DNA from: Ceratotherium simum simum
Lineage: Eukaryota; Chordata; Mammalia; Perissodactyla; Rhinocerotidae
DNA: 64,000 nucleotides
Reading direction: 5' to 3'
Assembly: GCF_000283155.1 (NCBI RefSeq)
Contig: NW_004454171.1
Location: 5,902,988-5,966,987, forward strand
The notes under the pieces are model-generated. The model was not told the DNA's origin. It did not search any database and worked only from the letters and a program-made list of their open reading frames with translations. Shown piece by piece: positions 46,676-57,245 of this stretch (the first letter of the stretch is position 1; each line of letters starts with the position of its first letter). The position numbers and the translations under genes were made by a program.

Positions 46676-46800
46676 CTCAGGAAGCAGAGATTTGGAGAAA
46701 TTGAGAGCTTCCTTCCTGTCACATAGCTAGTTGCTGATTGGATCCAGGTCTCCTAATTCACAGTCCAGTGATTTCTCTCAGTGTGCTTTCCCTTTGAAAA
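46676..46800 (-). repeat. MIR SINE fragment, minus orientation
   Basis: GCAGAGATTTGGAGAAATTGAGAG, GTCACATAGCTAGTTGCTGATTGG and TCACAGTCCAGTGATTTCTC are the reversed MIR core. Its left end lies in the gap. Confidence 0.6.
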
Positions 46801-46990
46801 GTGACTGCAGCTCCTTTATTCATTTGTTCATCCATTGGTTCACTCACTCATTCATCTTTTCATTCATTGGTTCACTCATTCATCTTTTCATTCATTGGTT
46901 CACTCATGCACTCATTCATCCTTTCATTCAACAAATGTTTATTATGTGCCAGATCTTGGGCTGGGCACTTGGGAAACAGCAGGGAAGAAG
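46801..46990 (-). repeat. L2 3' end with a TTCA-rich minisatellite
   Basis: About three imperfect copies of a 28-base unit (TTCATTCATTGGTTCACTCA plus TTCATCTT) lie at about 46828-46922. They are followed by CAACAAATGTTTATTATGTGCCAG and GGGCTGGGCACTTGGGAAACAGC, a reversed L2 3' end. The array appears to be an expansion of the TGAATGAA tail of that L2. Confidence 0.65.
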
Positions 46991-47094
46991 ATAGACATAG
47001 CTCCTGCTTGATTAACGTGTTTTTCCAAAACAGATTCCTAGAACCTTTCCCCACAAAAATTGCACTGGATATTTTGACAAATTGAACTAAGATA
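46991..47094. other. Unassigned sequence
   Basis: Probably a diverged part of the adjacent L2 elements; nothing else seen. Confidence 0.3.
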
Positions 47095-47790
47095 GTGCTT
47101 GGCATAAAAATTTACAATGACTCCCCAAGGACCACAGGACAAAGTCTAGCTCTTTAGATGGCATGCTTGGCCCTCCATGACCTGGTCTCTACCTCATGTC
47201 CCCGGCCGCTCTCACATGAGCACACCTCACTCCAGCCACGCTGAACTGAACTTGTCTCCGGTTCCCGGCCCCATCTGTTTCGCTCCTCCACACTTCTACA
47301 CATGCTGTTTTCTCTTCTTAGAATGGTTGGCAAACTCTTAACTTATTCTTCAGGATTCAAGTCAATCGTGTCCTTCTCTATGAAACTATCCTTGATTTAC
47401 TCAAGTCAAGTTGATTCTTCCCTCCTCCTTTGCCTCTATTGTGCCAGACTCTAACCTGGTTTGCAGCATGTGCTATGTGACAGTACGGGTAGTTTTTTAT
47501 AGTCTGTTTCTCTTCCTAGACCATGGAGCAGCCACCATGTTTCTAGCAGTGGTTCTCAAAGTGTGTTCCCAAGACCACAGCATTAGCATCATGGAAGAAC
47601 TTATTGGAAATATAAATTGTTATTGGAAAGGTAAATACCCAGAACTACTGAATTAGGGGCTCTTGGAGGCAGGGTCTAGCCCTCCAGGTGATTCTGATGC
47701 ACATTCAAGTTTAAGAACCACTGGCTTAGTACAATTCCTGGCACTTAAGAGGCGCTCTGCTTAAAAAGTGTTTATTGACCCGAACTAAAC
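47095..47790 (+). mobile_element. L2 3' region, plus orientation, split by MER5A
   Basis: ACAAAGTCTAGCTCTTTAGATGGCATGCTTGGCCCTCCATGACCTGG, CACTCCAGCCACGCTGAAC, TTCTCTTCTTAGAATGG and TCTTCCTAGACCATGGAGC run up to 47546. After the MER5A the L2 resumes at CTTAGTACAATTCCTGGCAC and TGTTTATTGACCC. Confidence 0.75.
47547..47723 (+). mobile_element. Complete MER5A inserted in L2
   Basis: The terminal repeats are perfect over 10 bases (CAGTGGTTCT at 47547, AGAACCACTG ending at 47723). The interior includes GGGGCTCTTGGAGGCAGGGTCTAG and CCAGGTGATTCTGATGCAC. An 8-bp target duplication is no longer clear. An internal frame is not a gene. Confidence 0.85.
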
Positions 47791-48263
47791 AAACTCATGC
47801 TCCCTCCAGAGGCATTAGGTGAGTCTGATGATGGTATCTCCAGCTACCAGTAGAGTCCAAGATGAAGAACATTAAGAATCCCCTCAAAATCCTCTAAAGA
47901 GGAGCTTATCTGTACAGGCAAACACTTCCTCCCATAGTCCCTCCCACTCGTGTCTTACATTGATCATCTTTAATGATAACTGTGATCAACCTTATAAAAC
48001 TCAGATTCACCCTTTGGCTGCAAGTTGCTGAGCATGACCCGTTCCTTCCACTTGTTTAAGTTGTGTGATTCCGGTGACTTGGCCCTTTCAGAGGGAAGGC
48101 TGCTGTGCAAGGTAATTATCCACAGCTGTGAAGCACTCTCGGTTTGTGTTTCCCATGAGATTGTCCTTTGGTTGGTCTTATCACTTAGTCAAAAAGAACT
48201 TAACTTTTCTTATCTTGCTCTAAGCCCAGGATGTTTTTTTTTGAAGCTGTACCTTTAAAGTGA
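47791..48263. promoter_or_regulatory. Repeat-free block, candidate distal regulatory element
   Basis: 47950-48240 carries closely spaced motif-like strings: ATAACTGTGATCAACC, AAGGTAATTATCCACAGCTGTGAAGC (a homeodomain TAATTA core next to a CAGCTG E-box), GGTCTTATCAC. No repeat family is recognised. Confidence 0.25.
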
Positions 48264-48305
48264 GTGTGTGTGCGCATGTGTGTGTGTGCGTGCGTGTGTG
48301 CGTGC
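48264..48305. repeat. 42-base alternating purine-pyrimidine (TG/CG) tract
   Basis: Uninterrupted alternation of purine and pyrimidine, with several CG steps (GTGCGCATG, GTGCGTGCG). Such tracts can adopt Z-DNA. The overlapping Cys/Val-rich frame at 48264-48530 is an artefact. Confidence 0.9.
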
Positions 48306-50329
48306 TTGGGGAGGTTAGAAGACAAAAATCAGGGGAGAATAAATAAAAGTCAGCAGGAAGGTCAGCCGGAAGTCCAGCTGGATTCTGCCTGGACCCAGAG
48401 GATGCTCATGCTCATTCTCTTTGCAACTTCAGCCTTACCAGCTCGGATTTCTGGTGCCCACTTCTGGAGTGGGCTCTGTTTCTGTGGACTCCTTCCTGCC
48501 CACACCTCCTCCTCACCATCCCTAGCCTGATTTGTTTGACTTGTCAGCCTGTACTTCTTCCTTTCTTCATGACTGCTCCCCACTGACCCCCCACACATTG
48601 GTCCTTACTTGTCCCAGTTCTCTTCCTAACTATCTCAACAGCTCCGTAGAAAAGGGACATCTCACATGTCTGTCACCCTTCTTGTATTATGTTTAAAATT
48701 ACATTTTCTGGGGAAAACTTGAACCTGACTTGACAAGAAATCATGATATTTGAAACTGTGGTTACCTCCTCCAAATTTTTGTTGTATGGCCATTATACCT
48801 TATAGCAAATGTTGTTGGTGCCTTTCTAGATCCCCTGGAATATTTTACACATGTACCTATATCCATACCAATGTATACCTATAGATATATGTATTTAGAT
48901 ACATTATGGAGTAGAATCCTGAAACTGACCTGGAGATGGGAGAAATACTTTAGTCAGAAAATGTACAAAGGCCTTCTACTCTATTCAGGGTCTTTAGGAA
49001 ATGATCAAAACCAAGTCAGAACCCTTAAAAGTAGATACTGAGTGTTCCTAAAGACTAATGAGGTTGGTAAAACAGGAAAAGTTTCAATGTTGTACCTTTT
49101 ATTATAAGATAGCAGGTAAAGAAATCTCTGAAAGTTTTAGAAATTGGAGGCCTATTGAAATGTCTTTGTATAGAAAAATATCTAACCAAATAACCAAAAT
49201 AAGTTCTGGAGAATAAGGTTCTGGGTTCTAAAGGCATTTTATTAAATAAGATGGCTTATTCTTTAATAAATTTTGTCATCATATTCAATATATTTCTGTA
49301 AGGATCAGTCTTATTCACAGCAATGAATAATCTTGGGTCTTGGTTACATTATATATGACACACTAAGTAACAAAGTGGGAAATTATGCTCCCAGGGATTT
49401 CTAGCAGTTACCGACATGGCAGCAATTTCAGAGAGAGCCTGTGGGAGCCAAGGGAATCTTCCCTCTACAGGAGGTGGTGGTGTGTGGGGGAGGGTCTCCT
49501 GGGTCTCTGACTTCCTCAGGCATGGTTTCCCCAAGAGCTGGGGGCCAGGAAACGTGGCTTCAGGGCTGAAGGGCTAGTCATTCAACATCTGTTGACCTTA
49601 TTTCTGAAATGAAAATAATATTAGCCCTACCTTTATCTAGGACACCATATAGGCTAGGTCATGTAAACTATACCACTAGCTACCATGTCTATGATACTCC
49701 ACTTTATCCAATATCTAGTGGCTTCCTAATAAAAAGATATCCCCCACAGGGCTCATTACTGTCACTATTGGTCAGGAAACTCATCGATTTCTTGGCCCTA
49801 TGGTTTCAGACACACTCTTGACATTCTTCAAGTCCAATTCCTGACTCCTGGAAGGCAGCTTTGAGGTAAGAACAGGCTAAATCTAAACAAAAAGTCATGC
49901 TACACTCTCAAAGAATGTTCCTCATCTTGTACCATAAGTCCAAGTGGAAACTAGAAATGACAAAGTGATGAAGAGGTTTTCCTGTGATTCTATCCCTCTA
50001 TAAATACCTCTTCATTATTTACCTCAAGGGACTTTACAATTCACCACTTTTAGGAGCTTCTTGGTGAAACACCACCCATGTCTCTATTCCAGGGTTCTCT
50101 CCAATAAGACTCTGCTGTCATGAGGGCTGTTTTGCCTCTTTTTCTACCAGATGTGGAACTTATGTCTCCAAAGTCTTGGCTGAGTTAAAATGCTGACTCT
50201 TTGTTAAATACAAGAACAATATGTCTTTAGCTCTAAAGTCATTCCCCTTAAAATACTTACTGATTACAAAGGGGAAAAAAAAACTGAGAGGCATTGTCTT
50301 CATCAAGTGATCAAAGTGAAAACCCCCAG
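48306..50329. other. Unique sequence, no gene recognised
   Basis: Single-copy DNA with short open frames on both strands. No repeat family is recognised with confidence. Confidence 0.4.
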
Positions 50330-50860
50330 TGATGAGACTGAAATCATGGACCACTGACGGGATGCAGTGAGGAGAACACAGCATCGCTCTGGTATCTTCC
50401 TGCCAAATCTACACAAGCTGAATTTAATCACGAGAGAACATCAGACACACCCAGACTGAGGGACGTTCTGTAAAATACTCGGCCTGTCATCTTCAAAGGT
50501 GTCAAGGTATAAAAGATTGAGGAATGTTCCAGACTGAAGGAGACTAAAGAGACATGATAACAGAAACCAAAGCGTGATTCTGAACTGACTCCTTTTGCTA
50601 TAAAACACATTGGGGTAATTGGTGAAATTTTAATGGGTCCGAGGATTTGGTGGTAGTAATGCCTCACGGTTCATTTCCCAGATTTGGATGGTCGTATAGT
50701 GGTTATGGAGGAGAACGTCCGTGTCCTTGTTCAGGGGCATAGGGCATCACATTAGGAACTTACTCTCAAATAGTGTAGGGGAAAAAAGTTATTGATACTA
50801 TACTTATAACTTTTCTGTAAGTTGGTGATTGTTTTAAATCTAAAAATATACATATATATT
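50330..50860 (+). mobile_element. Old L1M-type 3' end, plus orientation
   Basis: AGAGAACATCAGACACACCCAGACTGAGGGACGTTCTGTAAAATACTCGGCC, GTGTCAAGGTATAAAAG, AAAGAGACATGATAACAG and a terminal CTTTTCTGTAAGTTGGTGATTG match the L1M 3' UTR also seen at 17.5 and 27.5 kb. Confidence 0.65.
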
Positions 50861-52904
50861 TTAAAAAGTATGCTTTACATATTGGAGAGCTAAAAAAGGA
50901 ATTTTTTGTAGTTTTTCTTTTCTGGGCCCAACTAGGCTGGAAATGGTCTTCTTTGCTAATGTATCTTTCTCAGAGATGGCATGATGCTGCTCTAAGCTTA
51001 ATGCACTGTCTTCAAAGGATGGGCTCAGTGTTGAAATTGAGCAGACAAATGTGAAAACAATTCCTGACATTGGAATTATCAACCTGGGCTGAATAAAGCC
51101 TCATGTAGATTATACAAGTTATTTCAAACCAGGGTCTGGCTCAGAAACCACAAAATATGTGATGTCCCCTCTCTCACACCAGACTGTTAGAAGCTGCTTG
51201 CTAAATGATGTCCTTTTCACTTACCACAGTTCTCCCAGCTGGAGAGAGAGAGTCATGCCTTTGTGCCTTTGAAATCGCCCTTCACAACAAAGCACTACCT
51301 TTTCCTAATAAGGCTGTCCACACTGTCAGACAGAATTAGCCACATAAAGCAACTCAAGTTCTCTGTGCATGGAATGCCAGACAGCAAGACAAACATCTAT
51401 TTATATGTTTAGTGATAACGATGTTTATCTATTATTTAATCATTTCTCTTACATTTTACAAAAAAGGCTATGCTCTTGGTAATGATCCTGGCTTGTATCA
51501 TTCCAGCCAAACATGGGGAACTTGAAAGTTACCAACAGCAGTGTCTGAAGCTGCAGCGTGGTTTCCACCCCTGCCTGTTTTTACCATTTTAAAGTGGCCT
51601 ATAACAAATAGTTAATGAGTGAGGCATATTCTGGAGGTGGCGGTAGCAAAGAATGAATTTAATTTGGCCCGAGGCCTGGAACTCAGTCTCTTTTCTCCTT
51701 CGAGTGGCGTTTTATTATGTTTGAGGTGCATTCCCCTTCTGGTTTGTCCCAAACTAAATTGAGAATGGAATGCATTCCAGTACAAACAGAACCCAGCTTG
51801 ACAGTAAAACCAGGGCTGGGCCTGTTGGTAATATATTGGCGTGTTATCATCAAAAATCTTTCTGGAGGAGAAGGAAAAAGCCAGTGTCATTGTTGATATG
51901 TGTGAAACCCAGGGGTTGTTTGAAGCCACGAATCTGTCCCTTCCCCTCCCACCCTGCCCCACGCAGGTAACATGAGTGGAAGAAGATGCCATGTGCCCAA
52001 GTCCTCCTAGTGGAGGGCGGTGGTTTGGTGACGGAGTTTGATAAACTGTCCAGGGACAGCTCTTGGGGAGAAGGCAGGGAGCAATAGAGGTAAGAAGTGG
52101 TTGGGGACAGAAAGAGAGAGAAAAATCGGAGAAATCAATATTAGGGAAGGCAGTAGGGAAAGTCTTCTGAAGAGGTTACTGGAAGGATTCAAGAGACACT
52201 CTTTGGATCCAAAGATTCTGGGCAAAGGACAAGTTTGTTTTTCCTCTAAAAGAGGAAAAAGAGACAGGTGTCTTAGGAGGACTTTGGCCTGGGAACAAAG
52301 TCTTTTTCTAATTCTGAGTCATGCAGAGAGTATTCATTCTCGAGGCCAGGTGGGAGATCTCCCAGAAGGAAACAAAAAAACACTAACCAAGACCAGGAAG
52401 TCTCTGTGATCCGGCCAGCATGGAGTGGTATGAAGAAAACTGACCTGGGCTTCAGGACCCCTGGGCTCCAGCTGCAGTCTTGAGATTAACTGGTGGTGGG
52501 ACCACAGAAGAAGCTTTTGAGGATTGTGACTCAATGTTCCCACGTCTAAAATAAGTGAGTTGGCTAGAGTCCTTCCTGGATCCATTCTTCATGACTCTGG
52601 TCATGCTAAAGACCCAGCACACCAGAAGGAAGGTGCCGTTCCTCCCAGAGCCCTGCTCAAGAACCACGTCCCACCACTGTGACATGCAGAGATATTGGGA
52701 TTCACAGAACCCAGTCAAGGCTGTAGGAAGCCAACACTCAACATCCCCTGGCTTTGACTGCTGCATCGAAAGCCCAGAGAGAAAAGACAGGCTCTTCTTC
52801 CCTGGTGGGAACTCCAGCTCAAATCTCACTTGCATTGTGACAAACTCTGAAGTGACATAACTACTAAAACTATGATGATGATGATAGTGATGATGCTCCT
52901 AATA
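50861..52904. other. Unique sequence, no gene recognised
   Basis: Includes the repeat-free block 51350-51960 (listed separately), a 123-codon plus frame at 52038-52409 and a 127-codon minus frame at 52452-52835 that match nothing known, and an (ATG)n run at about 52874-52893. Confidence 0.4.
51350..51965. promoter_or_regulatory. Candidate distal regulatory element
   Basis: A long repeat-free block with low CpG and motif-dense sequence (TATTTAATCATTTC, AATAGTTAATGAGTGAGGCATATTCTGG, CGTTTTATTATGTTTGAGG). It resembles the texture of conserved noncoding elements. It ends with CCACGCAG before GTAACATGAG, a donor-like site that gives a weak alternative of an exon. Confidence 0.25.
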
Positions 52905-53110
52905 ATAACAGGTAATGCCTAATGAACACTTCCTGTGTGCTAGGTCCCTTTCTAAACACTTTACGTGTATTAACTCTGTATCTTTTCTACAACTTTTGTC
53001 TTCATTTTTACAGATGAAGAAACCAAGGCACAAAAAGCTTGGGTCACTTGAGCTAGGTCATGCAGCTAGTAAGCTGTGGGGCTGCAGTTTGAACCTTAAT
53101 TGACAGGCAA
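52905..53110 (-). repeat. MIR SINE, minus orientation
   Basis: TTCCTGTGTGCTAGGTCCC, CAGATGAAGAAACCAAGGCACAAAAAGC, TCACTTGAGCTAGGTCATGCAGCTAGTAAGC and GCAGTTTGAACC are the reversed MIR core. Confidence 0.8.
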
Positions 53111-53164
53111 TTGCTGTCAATGCTGTTCCTACACCACCTCTGCTACACTTCTTTGTGACATCTC

Positions 53165-53720
53165 TTTTTATTGTCTTCTCATATTCCCCTTTCGCTTAAA
53201 CTCTTCAAGGGCCCCACGTCACTTAGACTATAAGATAAAATCCAACCCCTTGGTTAGGACCTTCTGGCCCTACATGATCTGTCCCTGTTCACCCTGCCTG
53301 GTCTCACCTTGCTCCACTGTCAGCCTGCATCTGTGGCTTCAGACGTGAGGAGTCATTTGTGGACCATGCTCCCTCCCCACTCCATTTCTTTTGACTAGTA
53401 ACCAACTCAGCACCATATCCACCTAGCAAATTCCTGATCAGATTTCAAGTCTTGCAGAGGGTGAGCCCTTCTAGGCAGATTATTTTTTACTCTTCCAGGC
53501 AGAATGAAGCACTCCCTCCTATGTTCTTCCACATTCTCTGTACAGTGTGCACCTCTCCCTATTCTAGATCTGAGCCCATTGTAGCAGAGCTGCCTGCTCG
53601 CACCTGTCTGTTTCCCTATTGAACTGGGAGTTCCACTGCATCCTCTTTATTTTTGTATTCCCAGTGCCTAGCACAGAGTGGGCTTTAAATAAATATTTGC
53701 TGGACTGAATCACATTACAA
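53165..53720 (+). mobile_element. L2 3' region, plus orientation
   Basis: TATAAGATAAAATCCAACCCC, CTGGCCCTACATGATCTGTCCC, CTCACCTTGCTCC, CCAGTGCCTAGCACAGAGTGGGC and AATAAATATTTGCTGGACTGAAT give a good L2 3' end. Confidence 0.8.
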
Positions 53721-53760
53721 AGTAACTTTGGATTCATATGTCTTCCCAAAGCAAATTTTA

Positions 53761-54613
53761 TTTTATTTATTTATTTTTCATTGAGGTAACACTGCTTTGT
53801 AACATTATATGAATTTCATGGATACATCATTATATTTCAATTTCTGTGTAGATTACATCATGTTCACCACCCAAAGACTAATTACCATCCATCACCATAC
53901 ACACGTGCCTAATCACCCCTTTCGCCTTCCTCCCTACCCCCTTCCCTTCTGGTAACTACCAATCCAATATCTGTCTCTATGTGTTCGTTTGTTGTTGTTT
54001 TATCTTCTATTTCTGAGTGAGATCATGTGGTATATGTCTTTCTCTGTCTGGCTTATTTCACTTAACATAATACCTTCAAGGTCCATCCATGTTGTCGTAA
54101 ATGGCAAGATTTCATCCTTTTTTATGGTTGAGTATATTCCATTGTGTATATATACCACATATTCTTTATCCATTTGGCCCTTCATGGGCACCTAGGTTGC
54201 TTCCAAGTCTTGGCTATTGTGAATAATGCTGCAATGAACATGGGGTGTATATGTCTTTATGCATTCGTGTTTTCATGTTCTTTGGATAAATACCCAGCAG
54301 TGGAATAGCTGGATCATATGGTAGTTCTACTCTTAATTTTTTGAAGACTCTCCATAATGTTTTCCATAGTGGCTACACTAGTTTGCACTCCCACCAGCAG
54401 TGTATGAGTGTTCCCTTCTCTCTACATCCTCTCCAGCTCTTGTTGTTTCCTGTCTTGTTAATTATAACCATTCTGACCGGTGTGAGGTGATAGCTCATTG
54501 TAGTTTTGATTTGCATTTCCCTAATAATTATCGACGTTGAGCATCTTTTCATGTGCTTGTTGGCCATCTGTATATCTTCTTTGGAAAAATGTCTGTTCAG
54601 ATCTTTTGCCAGG
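53761..54613 (-). mobile_element. 5'-truncated L1, minus orientation, with target duplication
   Basis: The reversed L1 3' end starts with a T-rich tail (TTTATTTATTTATTTTTC) and runs through the 3' UTR and the last part of ORF2. The minus-strand frame at 54373-54651 still reads ORF2 C-terminal residues ([27 protein letters not shown]). A 10-bp direct repeat GCAAATTTTA flanks it (53751-53760, 54614-54623). It is the best preserved L1 in the window and probably the most recent, but is a truncated, inactive copy. Confidence 0.9.
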
Positions 54614-54623
54614 GCAAATTTTA

Positions 54624-54735
54624 GGTATAAATTCTTGAAAGGCAAGAACAACTCCTTCTCTAGAGCACACGTCCCAGCGCTGGAGCATTGTTGGTGCTAA
54701 GTAAGTATTTGATAGGTGATTGAATAAATGAACAA
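54624..54735 (+). repeat. L2 or MIR 3' scrap, plus orientation
   Basis: GTTGGTGCTAAGTAAGTATTTGATAGGTGATTGAATAAATG is the standard 3' end pattern of these elements. Confidence 0.5.
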
Positions 54736-56574
54736 ATGCTTTCTGGAAGAGCTTTGACATGAAATGAGTAAAAGGGAAATCTTGACCAAGTTATTAGGAG
54801 AAACACCCAATTTTCTGGATATTATGCACAGAAGTAACCAATGAGGCTGAAAATGATGGACTGTGAGAAACAGAGAAATTATTGCAGGAACACAGAGCAA
54901 GTAAAAGGTGGAGAAAGGAACATACCTGTTTAGATTAGGAAAAGAGACTCGTTAACATAACATCAATTGATATTTTGTTCAACGAGAAATCTGTCTCCCA
55001 ATTATATTTTCCTCTTAAGGTTGTACTGTTTACTTTAAGCCAAAACTACCTCGATGCATTAGTGCCATTGACTAATCTTTCCATTAAATGCCAAGAAGGA
55101 AAATGCTTCCAACAGTCTATAAAGAAAAACTCAACTTTGTTATTTGTTTTCTCTTTGTCCAATTACTTGCAAATAACTTGATAGTTCTATGAATGCAAGG
55201 TGATGAGATTTCTGACCATGAGAAAAGACTTTTCACAATCTACAGATATAAATCTTGGAAAGTTATGCTAAACCACAGAGGAAATGTTTAAACAAAGACA
55301 GATTCCTTTTCTCTTTTTTTAAAGGATTTAAATTTCTCTTCAGTAATTCTAATTTCTCACTTAACGTTATTTAAAAGGAGGCTCCAGAGAGAGATTTTAT
55401 TGTAGACCCCAACTTAATCTCACTGCTCTCTAGAAACACTTCACCCTCAAAGGCAGCCTCAACATTTGGGGGGGTGTTTGCTGTTGCTGTTGTTTTTAGG
55501 TAGAAACTACCTCTACGGTCCTTTTATTTACTTCTCACTTACTTCAAAAGATGCACTCCTTGAGGGGAATAAATGAGCAAATCTAATGTGCATTTAAACA
55601 TTTTCTTAATTGTTTCTGTATGTCTTTCTGGAAAGAAGGACATTGTTTGAGAAAGAGTCATGAACATTACTGGCAGATAGAGTCCATCTGGAAAAGTGTA
55701 TAAAAATCACAGTGTTTCTGTCCTGGCGGGGGTTGATGGTCTGGCCCTGCTTTTTCAGATGAGGAAACTGAGGCCTCTTAAGGGCCTTGAGGAGATCCCA
55801 GATGCTGGCCGAGGGGGGCCCATAGTCCGGGTTTCCCAATGCCCAGTCCACCACAACCGTGCCCAGTCCCATAGTAAAGCAGAAAGTCTGCTTGTTGAAC
55901 ATGGCTCTGAAGGAAATTGTTGGTTTAGGAAAATTCCAACACTAGTGAGCATTCTCTGTGAAGGAAGATGCCGGATAATAAATCTACTTTATAAGCCTGT
56001 GGGCTGTTCAATGGCAGGAAATGGAGAGCAAGTAGCACAGAAGTGAGGGCAGTCATGGGAGGGCACCTGAGTCAAAAAAAAATGACTTTTATAAGGGATT
56101 TTTGGAGCCCTAACTCAAATGATGCTCCTCCCTCCCCAAAAAGGACAAATCACCCATCAATAAAAAAGATGATGGACTCCCCAGTCTTAGAAATCATAGA
56201 AAACGGACGAAATAAATAAATTCTAAAGTCAGAAGAGAATGATAGGAATTGGGAAATACATGCAAGGTAGATAAAGAATTTTCATATTATACCTGAATAG
56301 TATAAGTTTAAATCTTTCATTACAACAGAAGAGTTGGAAGGGTTAGAAATGGATAATGTACGAAGGGGCAGAGAAGGTAAGACACCTGCTCCAGGTAAGG
56401 TGAGGCAGAGACGAGAAGCCCCAGGAGTGGGAAGGGTGGTGTTAAGGACCCTCTGGAAGGTGCCAGCCGGTTGGGAGGTGAACAGCGTCCTGCAGGGAAA
56501 GTACTTTCCTGTGCCACTTGGCGATCCGTCTCAGCTGTCCCAGGGGTGACCCCGTGGAAAGTGGACTAAAGGGC
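54736..56574. other. Unique sequence, no gene recognised
   Basis: Contains the repeat-free block 54950-55420 (listed separately) and a short MIR scrap near 55755-55785 (CAGATGAGGAAACTGAGGCCTC). 55696-56046 is a 116-codon frame with no known match. Confidence 0.4.
54950..55420. promoter_or_regulatory. Candidate distal regulatory element
   Basis: An AT-rich repeat-free block with clustered motif-like strings: ACATCAATTGATATTTTG, CCAATTATATTTTCC, GTCCAATTACTTGCAAATAAC, GTTTAAACAAAGACAG (SOX/FOX-like). Only comparison with other mammals can show whether it is constrained. Confidence 0.25.
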
Positions 56575-56940
56575 AATTCAGTAATACCTATCAAAATGCA
56601 CAATGTATACAGCCTCGGTCCAGCGATTCAACTCCAGGGGATTTATTCTACAGATATATTTACAAATACACACCAAGTACGTGTATAAGGATGTATTGCA
56701 GTATTATTTGTAATTACAAAACAGGGCAAGTAACTTAAATGTCCATCAATAGGGATAAGCAGTATTTGCACGAAAGGAATGAGCCAGAGATATGTATGAG
56801 CTGCTGTGCAGAAGGGTGTGCGTAACGTGCTACCTTTCAGGTAACACACCGGGAATATACTTGCGTGTGCCTAAACAATTTCCAGAACTATAGAAACATT
56901 CATTATCTCTGGTTACCCCAAAGTCTAAGGGAATAACAGA
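56575..56940 (+). mobile_element. Old L1 fragment, plus orientation
   Basis: CAGCGATTCAACTCCAGGGGATTTATTC, ACTTAAATGTCCATCAATAGGGATAAGCAG and CTATAGAAACATTCATTATCTCTGGTTACCCC correspond to the L1 ORF2 end and 3' UTR, heavily mutated. Confidence 0.65.
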
Positions 56941-56949
56941 AATGACAAT

Positions 56950-57245
56950 AATAATCTCTCTCTTTATATAGAGCTGATGTGTGCTGGCACTTTACATGAA
57001 TTAACAAATTTAATCCTCACCACATTTCTCTAAGGTGGGTATCATGATCGCCATTTTACAGACAAGGACGCCTAGGGACAAGGATGCCGAGGGACGAGGG
57101 CACAGGGGGACGAGGGCGCCGAGGGACAGGGACGCCGAGGGACAAGGACGCCGAGGGACAAGGAGTTTCAGTAACTTGTCAACGTTCCCCCAGGCAGGTT
57201 AGTGGAGGAGCTGAGTTTGAACCTAGGCAGCTTGACTGCCATCTA
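56950..57245 (-). repeat. MIR SINE, minus orientation, split by a minisatellite
   Basis: Left part: GATGTGTGCTGGCACTTTACATGAATTAACAAATTTAATCCTCACC, GGTGGGTATCATGATCGCCATTTTACAGAC. Right part after the array: TTTCAGTAACTTGTCAACG, GTTAGTGGAGGAGCTGAGTTTGAACC. The two halves are the normal MIR order with the 16-bp array between them. Confidence 0.8.
57061..57165. repeat. 16-bp minisatellite, 6.5 copies, inside a MIR
   Basis: Units GACAAGGACGCCTAGG, GACAAGGATGCCGAGG, GACGAGGGCACAGGGG, GACGAGGGCGCCGAGG, GACAGGGACGCCGAGG and GACAAGGACGCCGAGG run without spacers from 57061, with a partial seventh. The unit aligns with the 16 bases GATGAGGAAACTGAGG of the reversed MIR core, at exactly the position where that block belongs. 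It is CpG-rich, unlike its surroundings. Confidence 0.95.
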
